DNA of 64,000 nt from Fodinicola acaciae (GTDB lineage: Bacteria > Actinomycetota > Actinomycetes > Mycobacteriales > HKI-0501). Both the position numbers and the translations under genes were made by a program. Positions 43,902 to 51,882 of the stretch are shown piece by piece. The notes beneath the pieces are model-generated. The model had not been told where the DNA came from, did no database searches, and saw only the letters and a list, made by a program, of their open reading frames with translations. The number at the start of each line of letters is the position of its first letter. Within the stretch, counting starts at the first letter, position 1. The stretch lies in the NCBI RefSeq assembly GCF_010993745.1, contig NZ_WOTN01000001.1, positions 1,739,235-1,803,234 on the forward strand, given 5' to 3'.

Positions 43902-44831
43902 TTAGCCGTATCGGACAAAATCGAGACGGTCGCGTGTGCGCCACAATTCCTCGATTTTCACGTCTTGACCGACGTCGGGTGCGTGGAGAATTTGATTGTT
44001 GCCAACGTAGATTCCGACGTGGTGGCGGCGGCTGGTTGGGTTGCCTGGCGTGTAGAAGAAGATGAGGTCGCCAGGTGCTGCCTGCGCGCGGGTGATCTGG
44101 GTTCCCATTGGCAACTGTGCGCCGGCGAGGTGCGGTAGACGGATCCTTCCGTTGCTCGCTTGATAGATCGCGTACATGGTGAGGCCGCTGCAGTCGATGT
44201 GGCCGCTGGTGGGTCCGTTGTACCCGCCGGCGCCCCACGCGTACGGAGTTCCGAGTAGGCGCTTGCCGAAGGCGACGACGCGGAGGCCGAAGGCACTCGC
44301 CGCCGAGCAGATGTTCGTTGCGACAGCGACGACGATGCGAGTCGCGAGCGGCTCGTGTTTCGCGTACGCATTCGGATAGGCACTACCCTGCACCGCTTGT
44401 GCGGCCACTGTGAGTGGAAGCCTTTGCCAGCGCGGCACCTTGAGGAGTTTGGTGTAGAACTGCCGCGATGCGTACCGCGGATCGTGGACCTGCGCAGCAC
44501 TCCCCCAGCCTTGCGAGGGGCGCTGCTGAAACAGTCCGATGGAGTCACGGTCGCCATCTGGCCGATTGATGAGGCTCGACTCCTGCATTGCCGTTGCGAC
44601 GGCGATAACCCATCCACCTTGCGGGACTCTCATTTCTTGGCCGACTTCGACGACGACCGCTGCATTAGCGAACATCTCAGCTGTGATACCGGCACGAGCG
44701 AGATCTGCGGGAAGGGCGGGAACGCAACCGCCACTGCCACCACCGGCAAGTCCAAGACGTGCGGCAATGGCACCACCGATGACCAGTATCAGCATTAGCG
44801 GCACAGCAAATATCGCGAGGAATTTCAACAA
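43902..44831 (-). CDS. conjugation-associated peptidoglycan hydrolase (lytic transglycosylase + NlpC/P60)
   Basis: 309 residues. An N-terminal membrane anchor (IFAVPLMLILVIGGAIAA), then a lysozyme-like domain with Glu84 in VATAMQESSLINRP and GLFQQRPSQGWGS, then NlpC/P60 with Cys214 in GHIDCSGLTMYAIYQ, His271 in RRHHVGIYVG and His283 in ILHAPD. The combination is the standard cell-wall-opening enzyme of actinobacterial type IV conjugation systems (VirB1/TcpG-like). Start is a TTG; the exact start is uncertain. Lies opposite in strand to the main transfer operon. Confidence 0.88.
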   Translation of the reverse strand: MLKFLAIFAVPLMLILVIGGAIAARLGLAGGGSGGCVPALPADLARAGITAEMFANAAVVVEVGQEMRVPQGGWVIAVATAMQESSLINRPDGDRDSIGLFQQRPSQGWGSAAQVHDPRYASRQFYTKLLKVPRWQRLPLTVAAQAVQGSAYPNAYAKHEPLATRIVVAVATNICSAASAFGLRVVAFGKRLLGTPYAWGAGGYNGPTSGHIDCSGLTMYAIYQASNGRIRLPHLAGAQLPMGTQITRAQAAPGDLIFFYTPGNPTSRRHHVGIYVGNNQILHAPDVGQDVKIEELWRTRDRLDFVRYG

Positions 44832-44930
44832 GGAAAATGCCGATCCTGAGAAGGATTCAGCGCCAGTTAGCGTCGACCAAACGACGCGTCGGTCGCTGCC
44901 GACCCCGGTCGATCGATGCAGTGGATTACG

Positions 44931-45665
44931 TCAAGCGCGAGCTGTTGGTGCGAGGTTTGCCGCCGCCGGTACGCCCAGGAGAAGTCGCAGAGCATGCGCC
45001 GCTTGCTGGGGTACGACGCCGTCGCCGAGGATCTTTAGTTGTGCCGTCCGGGGCAGGCCGATCGCGGTGACGTAACCCTCCGGAAGACCCATCAGCCATT
45101 CCACGAAGACCGGGTTCAGACGCGGTCGTTTCGTCGGCCCGATCGAGGTGGACTCAGGGGCAGATCGCCCAAGAGCTCGCTCCCAACGCCGGATCGCGGC
45201 CTCGTACGGTCCCCAGGTCAACGCCTGGCCTGCAGCTCGCTGCATCACGCTGTTCGCGCGGCATACACATGGCTTGAGCCCTGCAACCCGAGCGTTGATT
45301 TCAACCGCTGGTGGGGCCAGGTAGCAGCGCCACACGTCCGTCAAATTCACCTGCTGGCGGGGACGATGAAGACGTCGCTCGGTGACGCAACGGCCGCCGG
45401 CGACTGCCGCATCAATCGTCTGGGGCGTGGGCAGCAGCTCAAGCCTGTCTGCCTCGAAGACCGAGGATGAACATGCGGTCGCGGTTATGAGCGGCGCCGA
45501 CATCGGATGCGCGTACGCACATCCATGCCGTGTCATACCCGAGCGCGGCCAGGTCGGTTTGGACCCGGTCGAGTCCGCGGACACGGAGCGGAGGTACGTT
45601 TTCCACGAACACGAGCGGCGGTCGAAGTACGCGAATTGCGTCCGCGATGGTGAGCCAAAGGCCAC
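44931..45665 (-). CDS. DNA cytosine-5 methyltransferase, C-terminal part in a shifted frame
   Basis: From about 45470 to the stop this frame carries the C-terminal end of a C5-methyltransferase: RLELLPTPQTIDAA, LTWGPYEAAIRRWERALG and NPVFVEWLMGLPEGYVTAIG with ILGDGVVPQQAAHALRLLLG (motifs IX-X). The part upstream of 45470 overlaps the N-terminal frame, yet reads CSWKTYLRSVSAD and TWPRSGMTRHG, phrases that resemble phage methyltransferase-associated proteins. It is either a frameshifted gene or a true overlap. Confidence 0.65.
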   Translation of the reverse strand: MAFGSPSRTQFAYFDRRSCSWKTYLRSVSADSTGSKPTWPRSGMTRHGCAYAHPMSAPLITATACSSSVFEADRLELLPTPQTIDAAVAGGRCVTERRLHRPRQQVNLTDVWRCYLAPPAVEINARVAGLKPCVCRANSVMQRAAGQALTWGPYEAAIRRWERALGRSAPESTSIGPTKRPRLNPVFVEWLMGLPEGYVTAIGLPRTAQLKILGDGVVPQQAAHALRLLLGVPAAANLAPTARA

Positions 45666-45999
45666 TGCGGTTGCCCTCTTTCAGACCGATTCGGAAGCCG
45701 GCGTTGCTCGTGTCCTGACACGGGAATCCGGCGACGAGGGCGTCGACTTCTGCGACTCGGCTCCAGTCGACTGCGGTGATGTCGCCGAGATTTGGTACGC
45801 CTGGATACCGGTGCTTGAGGAGGGTCGCGACATACGGATCTGAGTCCGCACACCAGACGACCTCTCCGTCGAGCACGTCGATCGCCGCTGCGTCGAGGCC
45901 GCCGTATCCGGTGCAGAGCGAGCCAATGCGTCGCTTCCTCGACGAAGCGCCACTGGATGAGATCGACGCCGCGTCGAGTGGACGCCTCCGCGCCTTCAT
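45439..45999 (-). CDS. DNA cytosine-5 methyltransferase, N-terminal part
   Basis: 186 residues from an ATG with GAGGG upstream. RIGSLCTGYGGLDAAAIDVL is the SAM-binding motif I; VDALVAGFPCQDTSNAG holds the catalytic PCQ loop (motif IV); FVENVPPLRVRGL is the ENV motif VI; and SDVGAAHNRDRMFILG is motif VIII. The frame stops right after motif VIII and the rest follows in another frame. With one base change it would be a complete orphan methyltransferase that could protect the element from restriction. Confidence 0.72.
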   Translation of the reverse strand: MKARRRPLDAASISSSGASSRKRRIGSLCTGYGGLDAAAIDVLDGEVVWCADSDPYVATLLKHRYPGVPNLGDITAVDWSRVAEVDALVAGFPCQDTSNAGFRIGLKEGNRSGLWLTIADAIRVLRPPLVFVENVPPLRVRGLDRVQTDLAALGYDTAWMCVRASDVGAAHNRDRMFILGLRGRQA

Positions 46000-46019
46000 A
46001 TGGCCCTCGGTGCAGCCGT

Positions 46020-46628
46020 CTAATCCGGCCATTTGCGCCACCAATGCGGCCATCGATATCCGGCTGCGATCTCGGCGGTAATCGAGCTCGGAGATGAGCC
46101 TGGAGCGGTGTACGCGTACGTCGTCGCAGCGTCGTCGCTGACCGGAATTCGGCTCCACGTCCACCCCATGGCGCGCAGCGCCGGGACGTAGCCAGCGCGG
46201 GTGATCAGCCGCTGGTATCCGAGTCCAAATACAGCACGTCGAGCGGCGCCGTACATCATGGCGGCCGCGTGGTTCGCGGACCGATATCGGAAGACGTACG
46301 TGTCCGTCAGTTCCAACGTCACGCCGTCGTCCGCGCCGCTGCCGATGGCCGCGTCGGCAGCAATCGTGACGGCGACTGGCCGCGCGTCCATTGCGCATGC
46401 CCGGCTCAGAATCTCATCCACTTCGTCAACGGATCCCATCTCCGAAGCTGTCGACCGACGGCGGGCGAAAGGGCGGCCGTCGGCGATGTCGAAGACCGCG
46501 ATCGCCAGGCGGTCACGTCGGCGGGACGTGCCTCGAACTGGGTAGCGATGATCAAGTGCGTCCCGCGGCTGCACAGCGATCCAGGCTCGTGCGCCGCGTA
46601 CGGAAACGGGAACAAGGACGAGGCTCAC
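46020..46628 (-). CDS. XF1762/GNAT-like hypothetical protein (paralogue of the gene at 40736)
   Basis: 202 residues from a GTG with GAAGGGA upstream. TDTYVFRYRSANHAAAMMYGAARRAVFGLGYQRLITRAGYVPALRAMGWTW parallels YGTAWRAAQALGYRRAITYT in the gene at 40736, suggesting distant homology. The N-terminal part (AVFDIADGRPFARRRSTAS) is different. Function unknown; proteins of this type travel with methyltransferases in phages and integrative elements, as here. Confidence 0.55.
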   Translation of the reverse strand: MSLVLVPVSVRGARAWIAVQPRDALDHRYPVRGTSRRRDRLAIAVFDIADGRPFARRRSTASEMGSVDEVDEILSRACAMDARPVAVTIAADAAIGSGADDGVTLELTDTYVFRYRSANHAAAMMYGAARRAVFGLGYQRLITRAGYVPALRAMGWTWSRIPVSDDAATTYAYTAPGSSPSSITAEIAAGYRWPHWWRKWPD

Positions 46629-46677
46629 GCCAAGAGTCCCTTCGTATGAGGAACGCGTCGGGAGGCGCGCAGAGGGG

Positions 46678-47298
46678 CTAACTGGCGACGGCAAATTCAC
46701 CGGTCGGGAGCTGATAACCAGGCGTGACAACCACGAGCGTGCCGAGCGGTACGACCGCTTCAACGTCGGCCGTCCGGTGGTCGGCCGCGGCGACGTCGTG
46801 AGCGATCCGCAGCGTCGCCAGGTGGCCGTCGGGCCGAAGGATGCGCCGAATCGCCGGCAGCAGGCCCAAGCGGTCAGTTGGCTCGGCTCGCGATGTGCTG
46901 ACCACGGCAAGGGCGGCTTTCTGGCTGGGCCGCCGGCATGAATCCGGCAGCACAGTGGCCGCTTTCTCCGGCCGTACCAAGCCGATCCGCATCAGATTGC
47001 GACGGTGGAGGGGCAGAGCCGTTTCACGCAGCAGGCAGAGCTGGTTGAGCTGCCCTTCCGACGCGGCGAGATTGACGCTGCGCCGACCGAGTCGAGCGGC
47101 GGCGGTCGCGATGGCCGGCAGGCCGTCGACGTTCACGACGATCTCGCCGGCGTGGCTGTAGTCGCGTACGAGATCCTCCGCCCATCCGGCGCGGATGTGC
47201 ATCGTGCGCGGAGGTACGACGGACCGCTTTAACGGCCGGACTTCGACGTAGTCGCTCTCGCAAATACGCGTCGCGGCGGGGCAGGCGATGGCTTCCAT
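46678..47298 (-). CDS. hypothetical protein, possible degenerate SAM-methyltransferase fold
   Basis: 206 residues. The only suggestive stretch is ALAVVSTSRAEPTDRLGLLPAIRRILRPDGHLATLRI, which resembles strands 4-5 of class I methyltransferases (acceptor-loop position, then LRPGG-like). The Asp-Pro-Pro-Tyr catalytic motif is missing. N-terminal half unrecognised. It is the first gene of the minus-strand group that includes the cytosine methyltransferase. Confidence 0.5.
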   Translation of the reverse strand: MEAIACPAATRICESDYVEVRPLKRSVVPPRTMHIRAGWAEDLVRDYSHAGEIVVNVDGLPAIATAAARLGRRSVNLAASEGQLNQLCLLRETALPLHRRNLMRIGLVRPEKAATVLPDSCRRPSQKAALAVVSTSRAEPTDRLGLLPAIRRILRPDGHLATLRIAHDVAAADHRTADVEAVVPLGTLVVVTPGYQLPTGEFAVAS

Positions 47299-47740
47299 GT
47301 CTGGCTGCTTTCGGGGAGACGACTCGATGAAATCGCTTCACCCGACGAATGCCTCCACAAACCGAGAAACCGAACACGGGACCGCACAACTCGGCGAACG
47401 CTTTCGCTATTCGACCCGTCCACGGACGGCCAAATGTGACGGGGCGCACAGTCGGCATTTACTCGTACTCAGGCACAGGCGCCCGGCACGTTCGTCATAG
47501 AGGCTCTGACCTGCAGTTTTATAGACCAGAACAGATACGTCGTGGTGGCAGACAGGACGGACATCGCGCCCTGATGTACGCGCCACGTACTCGCCGCGTA
47601 CTCGTGTCGACTGCCCGCGTACGCGCTCGGTACGCGGTGCGTACTCGGGTCTCCGGCCTACTCGATATGGCCCAATTCATCGCCGCGCCGCCGACACGTA
47701 CGGCACGCCGGCAATCCCGTCATATCGAGGTGGATCTGCC
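47299..47740. promoter_or_regulatory. 442-base divergent control region with CGTAC cluster and inverted repeat
   Basis: No credible gene. Between 47575 and 47650 the pentamer GTACG or CGTAC occurs about six times in 75 bases, partly as CGTACTCG copies. Just downstream CTCGATATG (47661) is inverted perfectly as CATATCGAG (47721), 51 bases apart, ending 11 bases before the ATG of the sigma-like gene. It is the divergent promoter of the minus-strand modification genes and the plus-strand transfer operon, and a candidate iteron or operator region. Confidence 0.45.
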
Positions 47741-48508
47741 ATGCAGTCAATCCCGTACCCATCTCCAGCAGCGGCCGCGGAATCGGTCGCCAACGTCCGC
47801 GAGAACGGATCGTTGCTCGACAAAATCGAGGCTTCCTTCCAGCTGCTTTCGAAAGGGCCGGCGCGGGTGTCGGTCGACGGCGGCGCCCTCGGCTTCGGCC
47901 TGCCAACACGGTCGATGTCGCTGCCCGAACTCCAGGCGATCCTTCTGCATCCGTCGTGTTCGACTGCGGCACGCGACGCCGCGTGGAGCCTGCTCGTCAG
48001 CAGCGCACAAACCGATGGCCCACAGTGGGTGATCGGTGCGCTCGGGGTTGCACTTCCACGCCTGCGAACCATGGCCGGGCGCCTTACTCGCGGCTACTGC
48101 GGTTGTACAGCCGACTTGGACGCGGAACTGGTGACCGCATTCGTCGAGCGTCTTCGTCGGGCCGACGCCAACGCCTCCAGCTTGTGCGGTCGACTGTGTT
48201 GGGGTGCGTACAAGGATGCACTGCGCGCCAAGAAGAAGGATGTCGACGAGGTCGGTCGGCACGCTGACCTCAGCGCCACGATCGTCCACCAGGACTCAGC
48301 CGGCCATCCCGACCTCGTACTGGCCCGCGCGGTCCGCGCGAGCATCATCACGGCGGCGGAGGCGGAGCTCATCAGCCGTACGCGGATCGGCGGCGAGCGG
48401 CTGACTGACATTGCCGCGGAGCAGGGTACGAACGTGGACGCGTTGAGGATGCGGCGCAAGCGCGCCGAGAGGCGTCTGGCGGCTGCCATGGAATGCGGCG
48501 ATCTCTGA
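47741..48508 (+). CDS. sigma-factor-like regulator of the element
   Basis: 255 residues. The C terminus ELISRTRIGGERLTDIAAEQGTNVDALRMRRKRAERRLAAAM is a sigma-70 region 4-type helix-turn-helix. The middle (GYCGCTADLDAELVTAFVERL, LCWGAYKDALRAKK) resembles region 2-like helices of divergent ECF-type factors in integrative elements. It is the first gene of the transfer direction and follows the CGTAC-rich region, so it is the best candidate for the switch that turns on transfer. Confidence 0.7.
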   Translation: MQSIPYPSPAAAAESVANVRENGSLLDKIEASFQLLSKGPARVSVDGGALGFGLPTRSMSLPELQAILLHPSCSTAARDAAWSLLVSSAQTDGPQWVIGALGVALPRLRTMAGRLTRGYCGCTADLDAELVTAFVERLRRADANASSLCGRLCWGAYKDALRAKKKDVDEVGRHADLSATIVHQDSAGHPDLVLARAVRASIITAAEAELISRTRIGGERLTDIAAEQGTNVDALRMRRKRAERRLAAAMECGDL

Positions 48509-48720
48509 ATTTTGCTGGTGCGGTGTTCGGTTTCCGGCCTCCGGCAGGCATTTGACCGGTTGAGGGGAACACCCGACCGCCCGTGCCACGACGCGGGGTG
48601 TTTGCCCCTCCGCCCCGGAGGCCGGACGAGCCCGACCTCTTCGGCCTCCGGGGACCACGACAGGTGCCGCGGCATGTGCCGCCGGACCGCATCCGCCCAC
48701 CGAAGCCAGGTAGGTATTCC
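48509..48720. ncRNA. highly structured leader before the pilin gene
   Basis: CCGGCCTCCGG at 48533 (A) is the exact complement of CCGGAGGCCGG at 48614 (B). B, extended to CCCCGGAGGCCG, is also the exact complement of CGGCCTCCGGGG at 48641 (C). A-B and B-C pairings exclude each other. Inside A-B, GAGGGGAACACCC (48561) pairs with GGGTGTTTGCCCCTC (48595). A GC-rich hairpin around GGTGCCGCGGCATG follows before the ribosome binding site AGGTAGG. There is no T-tract. An RNA switch, attenuator or DNA-level transfer site are all possible. Confidence 0.55.
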
Positions 48721-49128
48721 ATGCCGACGACCGGCGCCACCCTTACCCCCGACGAGGATTCGCATCCGTACATGCGGAACGTCCTTCGCTTCGTTGCTCT
48801 TCCGGTATTCACGATCGTCGTTGGCCTCGCTGCGATGACCGTTCTGACGTACGCCGAGCCGTCGTACGCAGCGCCGCCGAGTTCCAGCGAACCACTGGCG
48901 ATCGCCGGCTCGCTAGGCGAGGTCATCGGCAACGTCAAGGCCTGGTTGACCGGACTCGCAGTCGCCGTTTGGGGAGCGATGTTCGTCTACGGCGCACTTC
49001 TCTATTCGGCAGCCGGCATCGGAACCAAGGAAATGGGGAAGCAGACGATGCGATACGCGTGCATCGGTTTCGTCTTGACGATGCTGGCGCCACTCGCGCT
49101 GACGATCCTGCAGGGATTCGTGGACTGA
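48721..49128 (+). CDS. VirB2/TrbC-like pilin subunit
   Basis: 135 residues. A first hydrophobic stretch (FVALPVFTIVVGLAAMTVLTY) with a likely cleavage after SYAAP, then two membrane helices (WLTGLAVAVWGAMFVYGALLYSAAG and MRYACIGFVLTMLAPLALTIL). Size and topology are those of VirB2/TrbC-type major pilins of actinobacterial type IV systems. It heads the transfer operon, two bases before the VirB6-like gene. Confidence 0.75.
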   Translation: MPTTGATLTPDEDSHPYMRNVLRFVALPVFTIVVGLAAMTVLTYAEPSYAAPPSSSEPLAIAGSLGEVIGNVKAWLTGLAVAVWGAMFVYGALLYSAAGIGTKEMGKQTMRYACIGFVLTMLAPLALTILQGFVD

Positions 49129-49129
49129 A

Positions 49130-50878
49130 ATGTCGTCGACTTCCACCACCTCACGCGGCCATTTCCGCATTCGCCGCATCGCGCTCGTGAGCTTGCTTGT
49201 GGCACTCGCGATCAGCGGTTTGGTCGTGGGAATCGCACCCGGATCCCCCGCTTCGGCCGCGCCCTGCGAACCGTCGCGCCCAACCCCCAAACCGACGATC
49301 TATCTGCCGCCAGGACCGCCCATACCGAAGCCGTTTCCCACCTGCGACACGCCGGCACCTGCGGTCTCCCCGCCACCGACCGACGCGCCACCAGAATCCG
49401 TCAATCCGGTCACGGGATGGATAACGGATGCGATCGCACAATGGTTCGCCGGCGTCGTCGCATTGACCCTGAACCCGGTCCTTGAATTCCTTGGCCAGAC
49501 GGTCCTGACGACGCCAGATCCGACCCAGGATGGCCGTGTACATCAACTGTGGGACGCCGCTCGACTGGCCGTGAATGTGGCGTACGTGCTGTTCATTTTG
49601 GTCGGCGGATTCATCCTCATGACGCGCGAGAGCGTCCAATCCCGGATAGGTCTCCGGGAGATCACGCCGCGACTGGTGATCGGCTTTATCGCCGCGAACA
49701 CCAGCAGCTTGGTGATATCAAAGGCGATAGAACTAAGCAACGCCGTGACGGCCGCGGCCGTGGGCGTTGGAGTTGATCCGGCAGCTGTGTCCGTAGCCGT
49801 TCGGCAGATGGTTGGCAACGAGCTCAACGGACTCGGATTTCTCGCAAATCTGCTTCGGATAGCGATCATCGTGATGGCGTTGATGGTCGTCGTCACGTTC
49901 ATCGTACGGATGGCGGCGATGGTGTTGCTGACTGTTGCCGCACCACTCGCGCTCGCCTGCCATGCGCTGCCGCAAACTGAGAAAGTCGCATTCATTTGGT
50001 GGCGTACGCTCACCGCGTGCCTGGCTTCACAAGTCGGCCAGGCGTTTTGTCTCGTGGTCTTCCTACGGGTATATCTGTCGCCGGCCGGCCGAACATTGTT
50101 CGGCATTCCAACGGGTGGCACCGCCTGGGTGAACATCCTGGTCGGGCTCTGCCTGTTGTGGCTGACTGTAAAGATCCCCTTCTGGGCTCGACGCGCTGCC
50201 TTCGGAGGATCCACCGGCCGATCGCGAATCATCAGCATCATCAAGACCATCGTCATTGCCAAGACCCTTGGCGCCCTTGGGGTCGGCTTCGGCGGAGCGA
50301 GCAAAGTCAGACCCAGTCGTACGGCAAAGCTGGCCCCTAAGACGCTCCCATCGGCGACACGACGGCGTCCCGCAACCGGTGGACCCAGGCGACGGCCGCC
50401 GCACAAGCCGGCTCCGAAACCCACGGCTGCAACACGCGCTCCGAAGGCAACGTCCGCGACCTTTTCTAATGCGCCGATCAATCAAGTTCCGCGGTCGACG
50501 CCGACCGGCGCAGCCTCGACTGCGACGTTTAGTCACGCACCTTCTGCCGCGACCCCACCACCGAAGCCGAAGACCCCGCCACCGACGGCGGCGTTCTCCA
50601 GTGCACCCAAACCGGGTCATCCGGTATCGACGTCGACCACACCCCCACGGACGACGACGTTCAGCAATGCGCCCGGTACGGATCAACCGCGCCGTACGCC
50701 GCCGTCACCGCCTCACACGAGTTTCAGCGATGCACCTAAGTCACAGGCAGCGCATCCACGGTCTGGCTATGCCGCTCGACCGACCTTCTCTGACCAGGCG
50801 CCGCTGCCGCCAAAGAAGGTCGTTCAGAAACCACGAACGCCACCCGTGCGGCGATCACCGGAGGGAGGTCAGCCGTGA
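49130..50878 (+). CDS. VirB6/TrbL-like polytopic conjugation protein with repeat tail
   Basis: 582 residues. A signal-like N terminus (LVSLLVALAISGLVVGIA...ASAA), a Pro-rich stretch, then five or more membrane helices between about 95 and 370, including VAYVLFILVGGFILM, IAIIVMALMVVVTFIVRM and ILVGLCLLWLTVKIPFW. The C-terminal ~200 residues are a Pro/Ala-rich soluble tail with six regularly spaced [TA]FSxAP motifs. The core matches VirB6/TrbL-type channel proteins next to the PrgI and VirB4 genes. It overlaps the next gene by four bases. Confidence 0.82.
   Translation: MSSTSTTSRGHFRIRRIALVSLLVALAISGLVVGIAPGSPASAAPCEPSRPTPKPTIYLPPGPPIPKPFPTCDTPAPAVSPPPTDAPPESVNPVTGWITDAIAQWFAGVVALTLNPVLEFLGQTVLTTPDPTQDGRVHQLWDAARLAVNVAYVLFILVGGFILMTRESVQSRIGLREITPRLVIGFIAANTSSLVISKAIELSNAVTAAAVGVGVDPAAVSVAVRQMVGNELNGLGFLANLLRIAIIVMALMVVVTFIVRMAAMVLLTVAAPLALACHALPQTEKVAFIWWRTLTACLASQVGQAFCLVVFLRVYLSPAGRTLFGIPTGGTAWVNILVGLCLLWLTVKIPFWARRAAFGGSTGRSRIISIIKTIVIAKTLGALGVGFGGASKVRPSRTAKLAPKTLPSATRRRPATGGPRRRPPHKPAPKPTAATRAPKATSATFSNAPINQVPRSTPTGAASTATFSHAPSAATPPPKPKTPPPTAAFSSAPKPGHPVSTSTTPPRTTTFSNAPGTDQPRRTPPSPPHTSFSDAPKSQAAHPRSGYAARPTFSDQAPLPPKKVVQKPRTPPVRRSPEGGQP
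50459..50800 (+). repeat. six periodic [T/A/S]-F-S-x-A-P motifs in the VirB6-like tail
   Basis: The motif starts at 50459, 50525, 50591, 50657, 50720 and 50783, a period of 66, 66, 66, 63 and 63 bases (22 or 21 residues). Variable residues are N, H, S, N, D and D(Q). Between motifs the sequence is Pro/Thr/Lys-rich and poorly conserved. This is a protein-level tandem array, not a recent DNA duplication. Confidence 0.8.
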
Positions 50879-51882
50879 ACGACTACGACCCGTATGGCAC
50901 AACGAGGCTACCTGCCGACGTCGACCGGCCAGACACCCTGATGTTCGGCCTCAGCGCCCGCCAACTCCTCATCCTGGGCGTAGTCGGCCTGGCGTTGTGG
51001 GGGCTGTGGATGCTCTCCGCCCCTCATCTGCCAATTCCCGTTCTCGCCTGCATCACGCTGCCAATCGGCGCTGCTGCGCTCGCGGTAGCGGTCGGCCGCC
51101 GCGACGGCGTGACGCTCGATCGCTGGATCGTCGCCGCGGCCCGACACCAACTCCGACACAAACACCTCGTCTCCGTCGACGCAGGCGGAGCTGGCGAGGG
51201 GCCGCCGCCGTGGGTGCGACGTTCGGCGCGGAGCACGCAGCCCGCCGTACACGCATCGCCTGGCCTGCTGCACATGCCCGTTCGCGACGTCACCGATACC
51301 GGCGTGCTGGATCTCGGACGCGATGGCTACGCGGCGTTGGCCGCCGCCGGGACTGTCAATTTCGCGCTGCGGACCGCCGATGAGCAGGCCGCTCTGGTCG
51401 CCGGATTCGGATCGTGGTTGAACACACTGGACGGTCCGGCGCAGATCGTCGTACGCACTCACCGAGCCGACCTCGCCACGCTCGCAGACCGCATCACCGA
51501 CATCGCTCCCGCGCTGCCCCATCCGGCCTTGGAATCCGCCGCCCGGTCGCACGCCGACTTCATCCGCGACCTCAGCGACCGGCACGAACTTCTCCACCGC
51601 GGTGTACTGATCGCCGTACGCCAACCTGAGTCCGGCGCGCACGCCGCCGCCCGCGCAGCGCATGCGATCGAACGGACAACCCACGCACTGGCCGGATGTG
51701 GGATCACCGCGAGCGTGCTCGACGGGCCGACCGCTCAGTGGGTCATCGCCGACACCGCCGACCCCTACCGCGACGACTACGACGATCCGACAGCCGAGGC
51801 GTCGTACGCACCGCCTGACGCGATCATCACCGCCGCCGGCCGTTTGGCGCCCACCTGGACCACAACAGAAGGGCCGTCGTGA
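50875..51882 (+). CDS. PrgI-family / SCO6880-like conjugation protein
   Basis: 335 residues. RLPADVDRPDTLMFGLSARQLLILGVVGLALWGLWML and IPVLACITLPIGAAALAVAVGRRDGVTLDRWI give the two N-terminal helices and linker of PrgI/VirB3-like proteins. The C-terminal 200 residues resemble the N-terminal domain of VirB4 partners. The gene overlaps the VirB6-like and VirB4 genes, the usual order in Gram-positive type IV systems. Confidence 0.8.
   Translation: MNDYDPYGTTRLPADVDRPDTLMFGLSARQLLILGVVGLALWGLWMLSAPHLPIPVLACITLPIGAAALAVAVGRRDGVTLDRWIVAAARHQLRHKHLVSVDAGGAGEGPPPWVRRSARSTQPAVHASPGLLHMPVRDVTDTGVLDLGRDGYAALAAAGTVNFALRTADEQAALVAGFGSWLNTLDGPAQIVVRTHRADLATLADRITDIAPALPHPALESAARSHADFIRDLSDRHELLHRGVLIAVRQPESGAHAAARAAHAIERTTHALAGCGITASVLDGPTAQWVIADTADPYRDDYDDPTAEASYAPPDAIITAAGRLAPTWTTTEGPS

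Noticed and set aside
47575-47650. CRISPR-like array of short repeats
   Set aside because: Repeats are only 5-8 bases with irregular spacing and no cas genes are present; nothing in the window looks like a CRISPR array.
48614-48652. Intrinsic terminator before the pilin gene
   Set aside because: The B-C stem is strong, but there is no T-tract and the transfer operon continues; I kept it as a structured leader instead.
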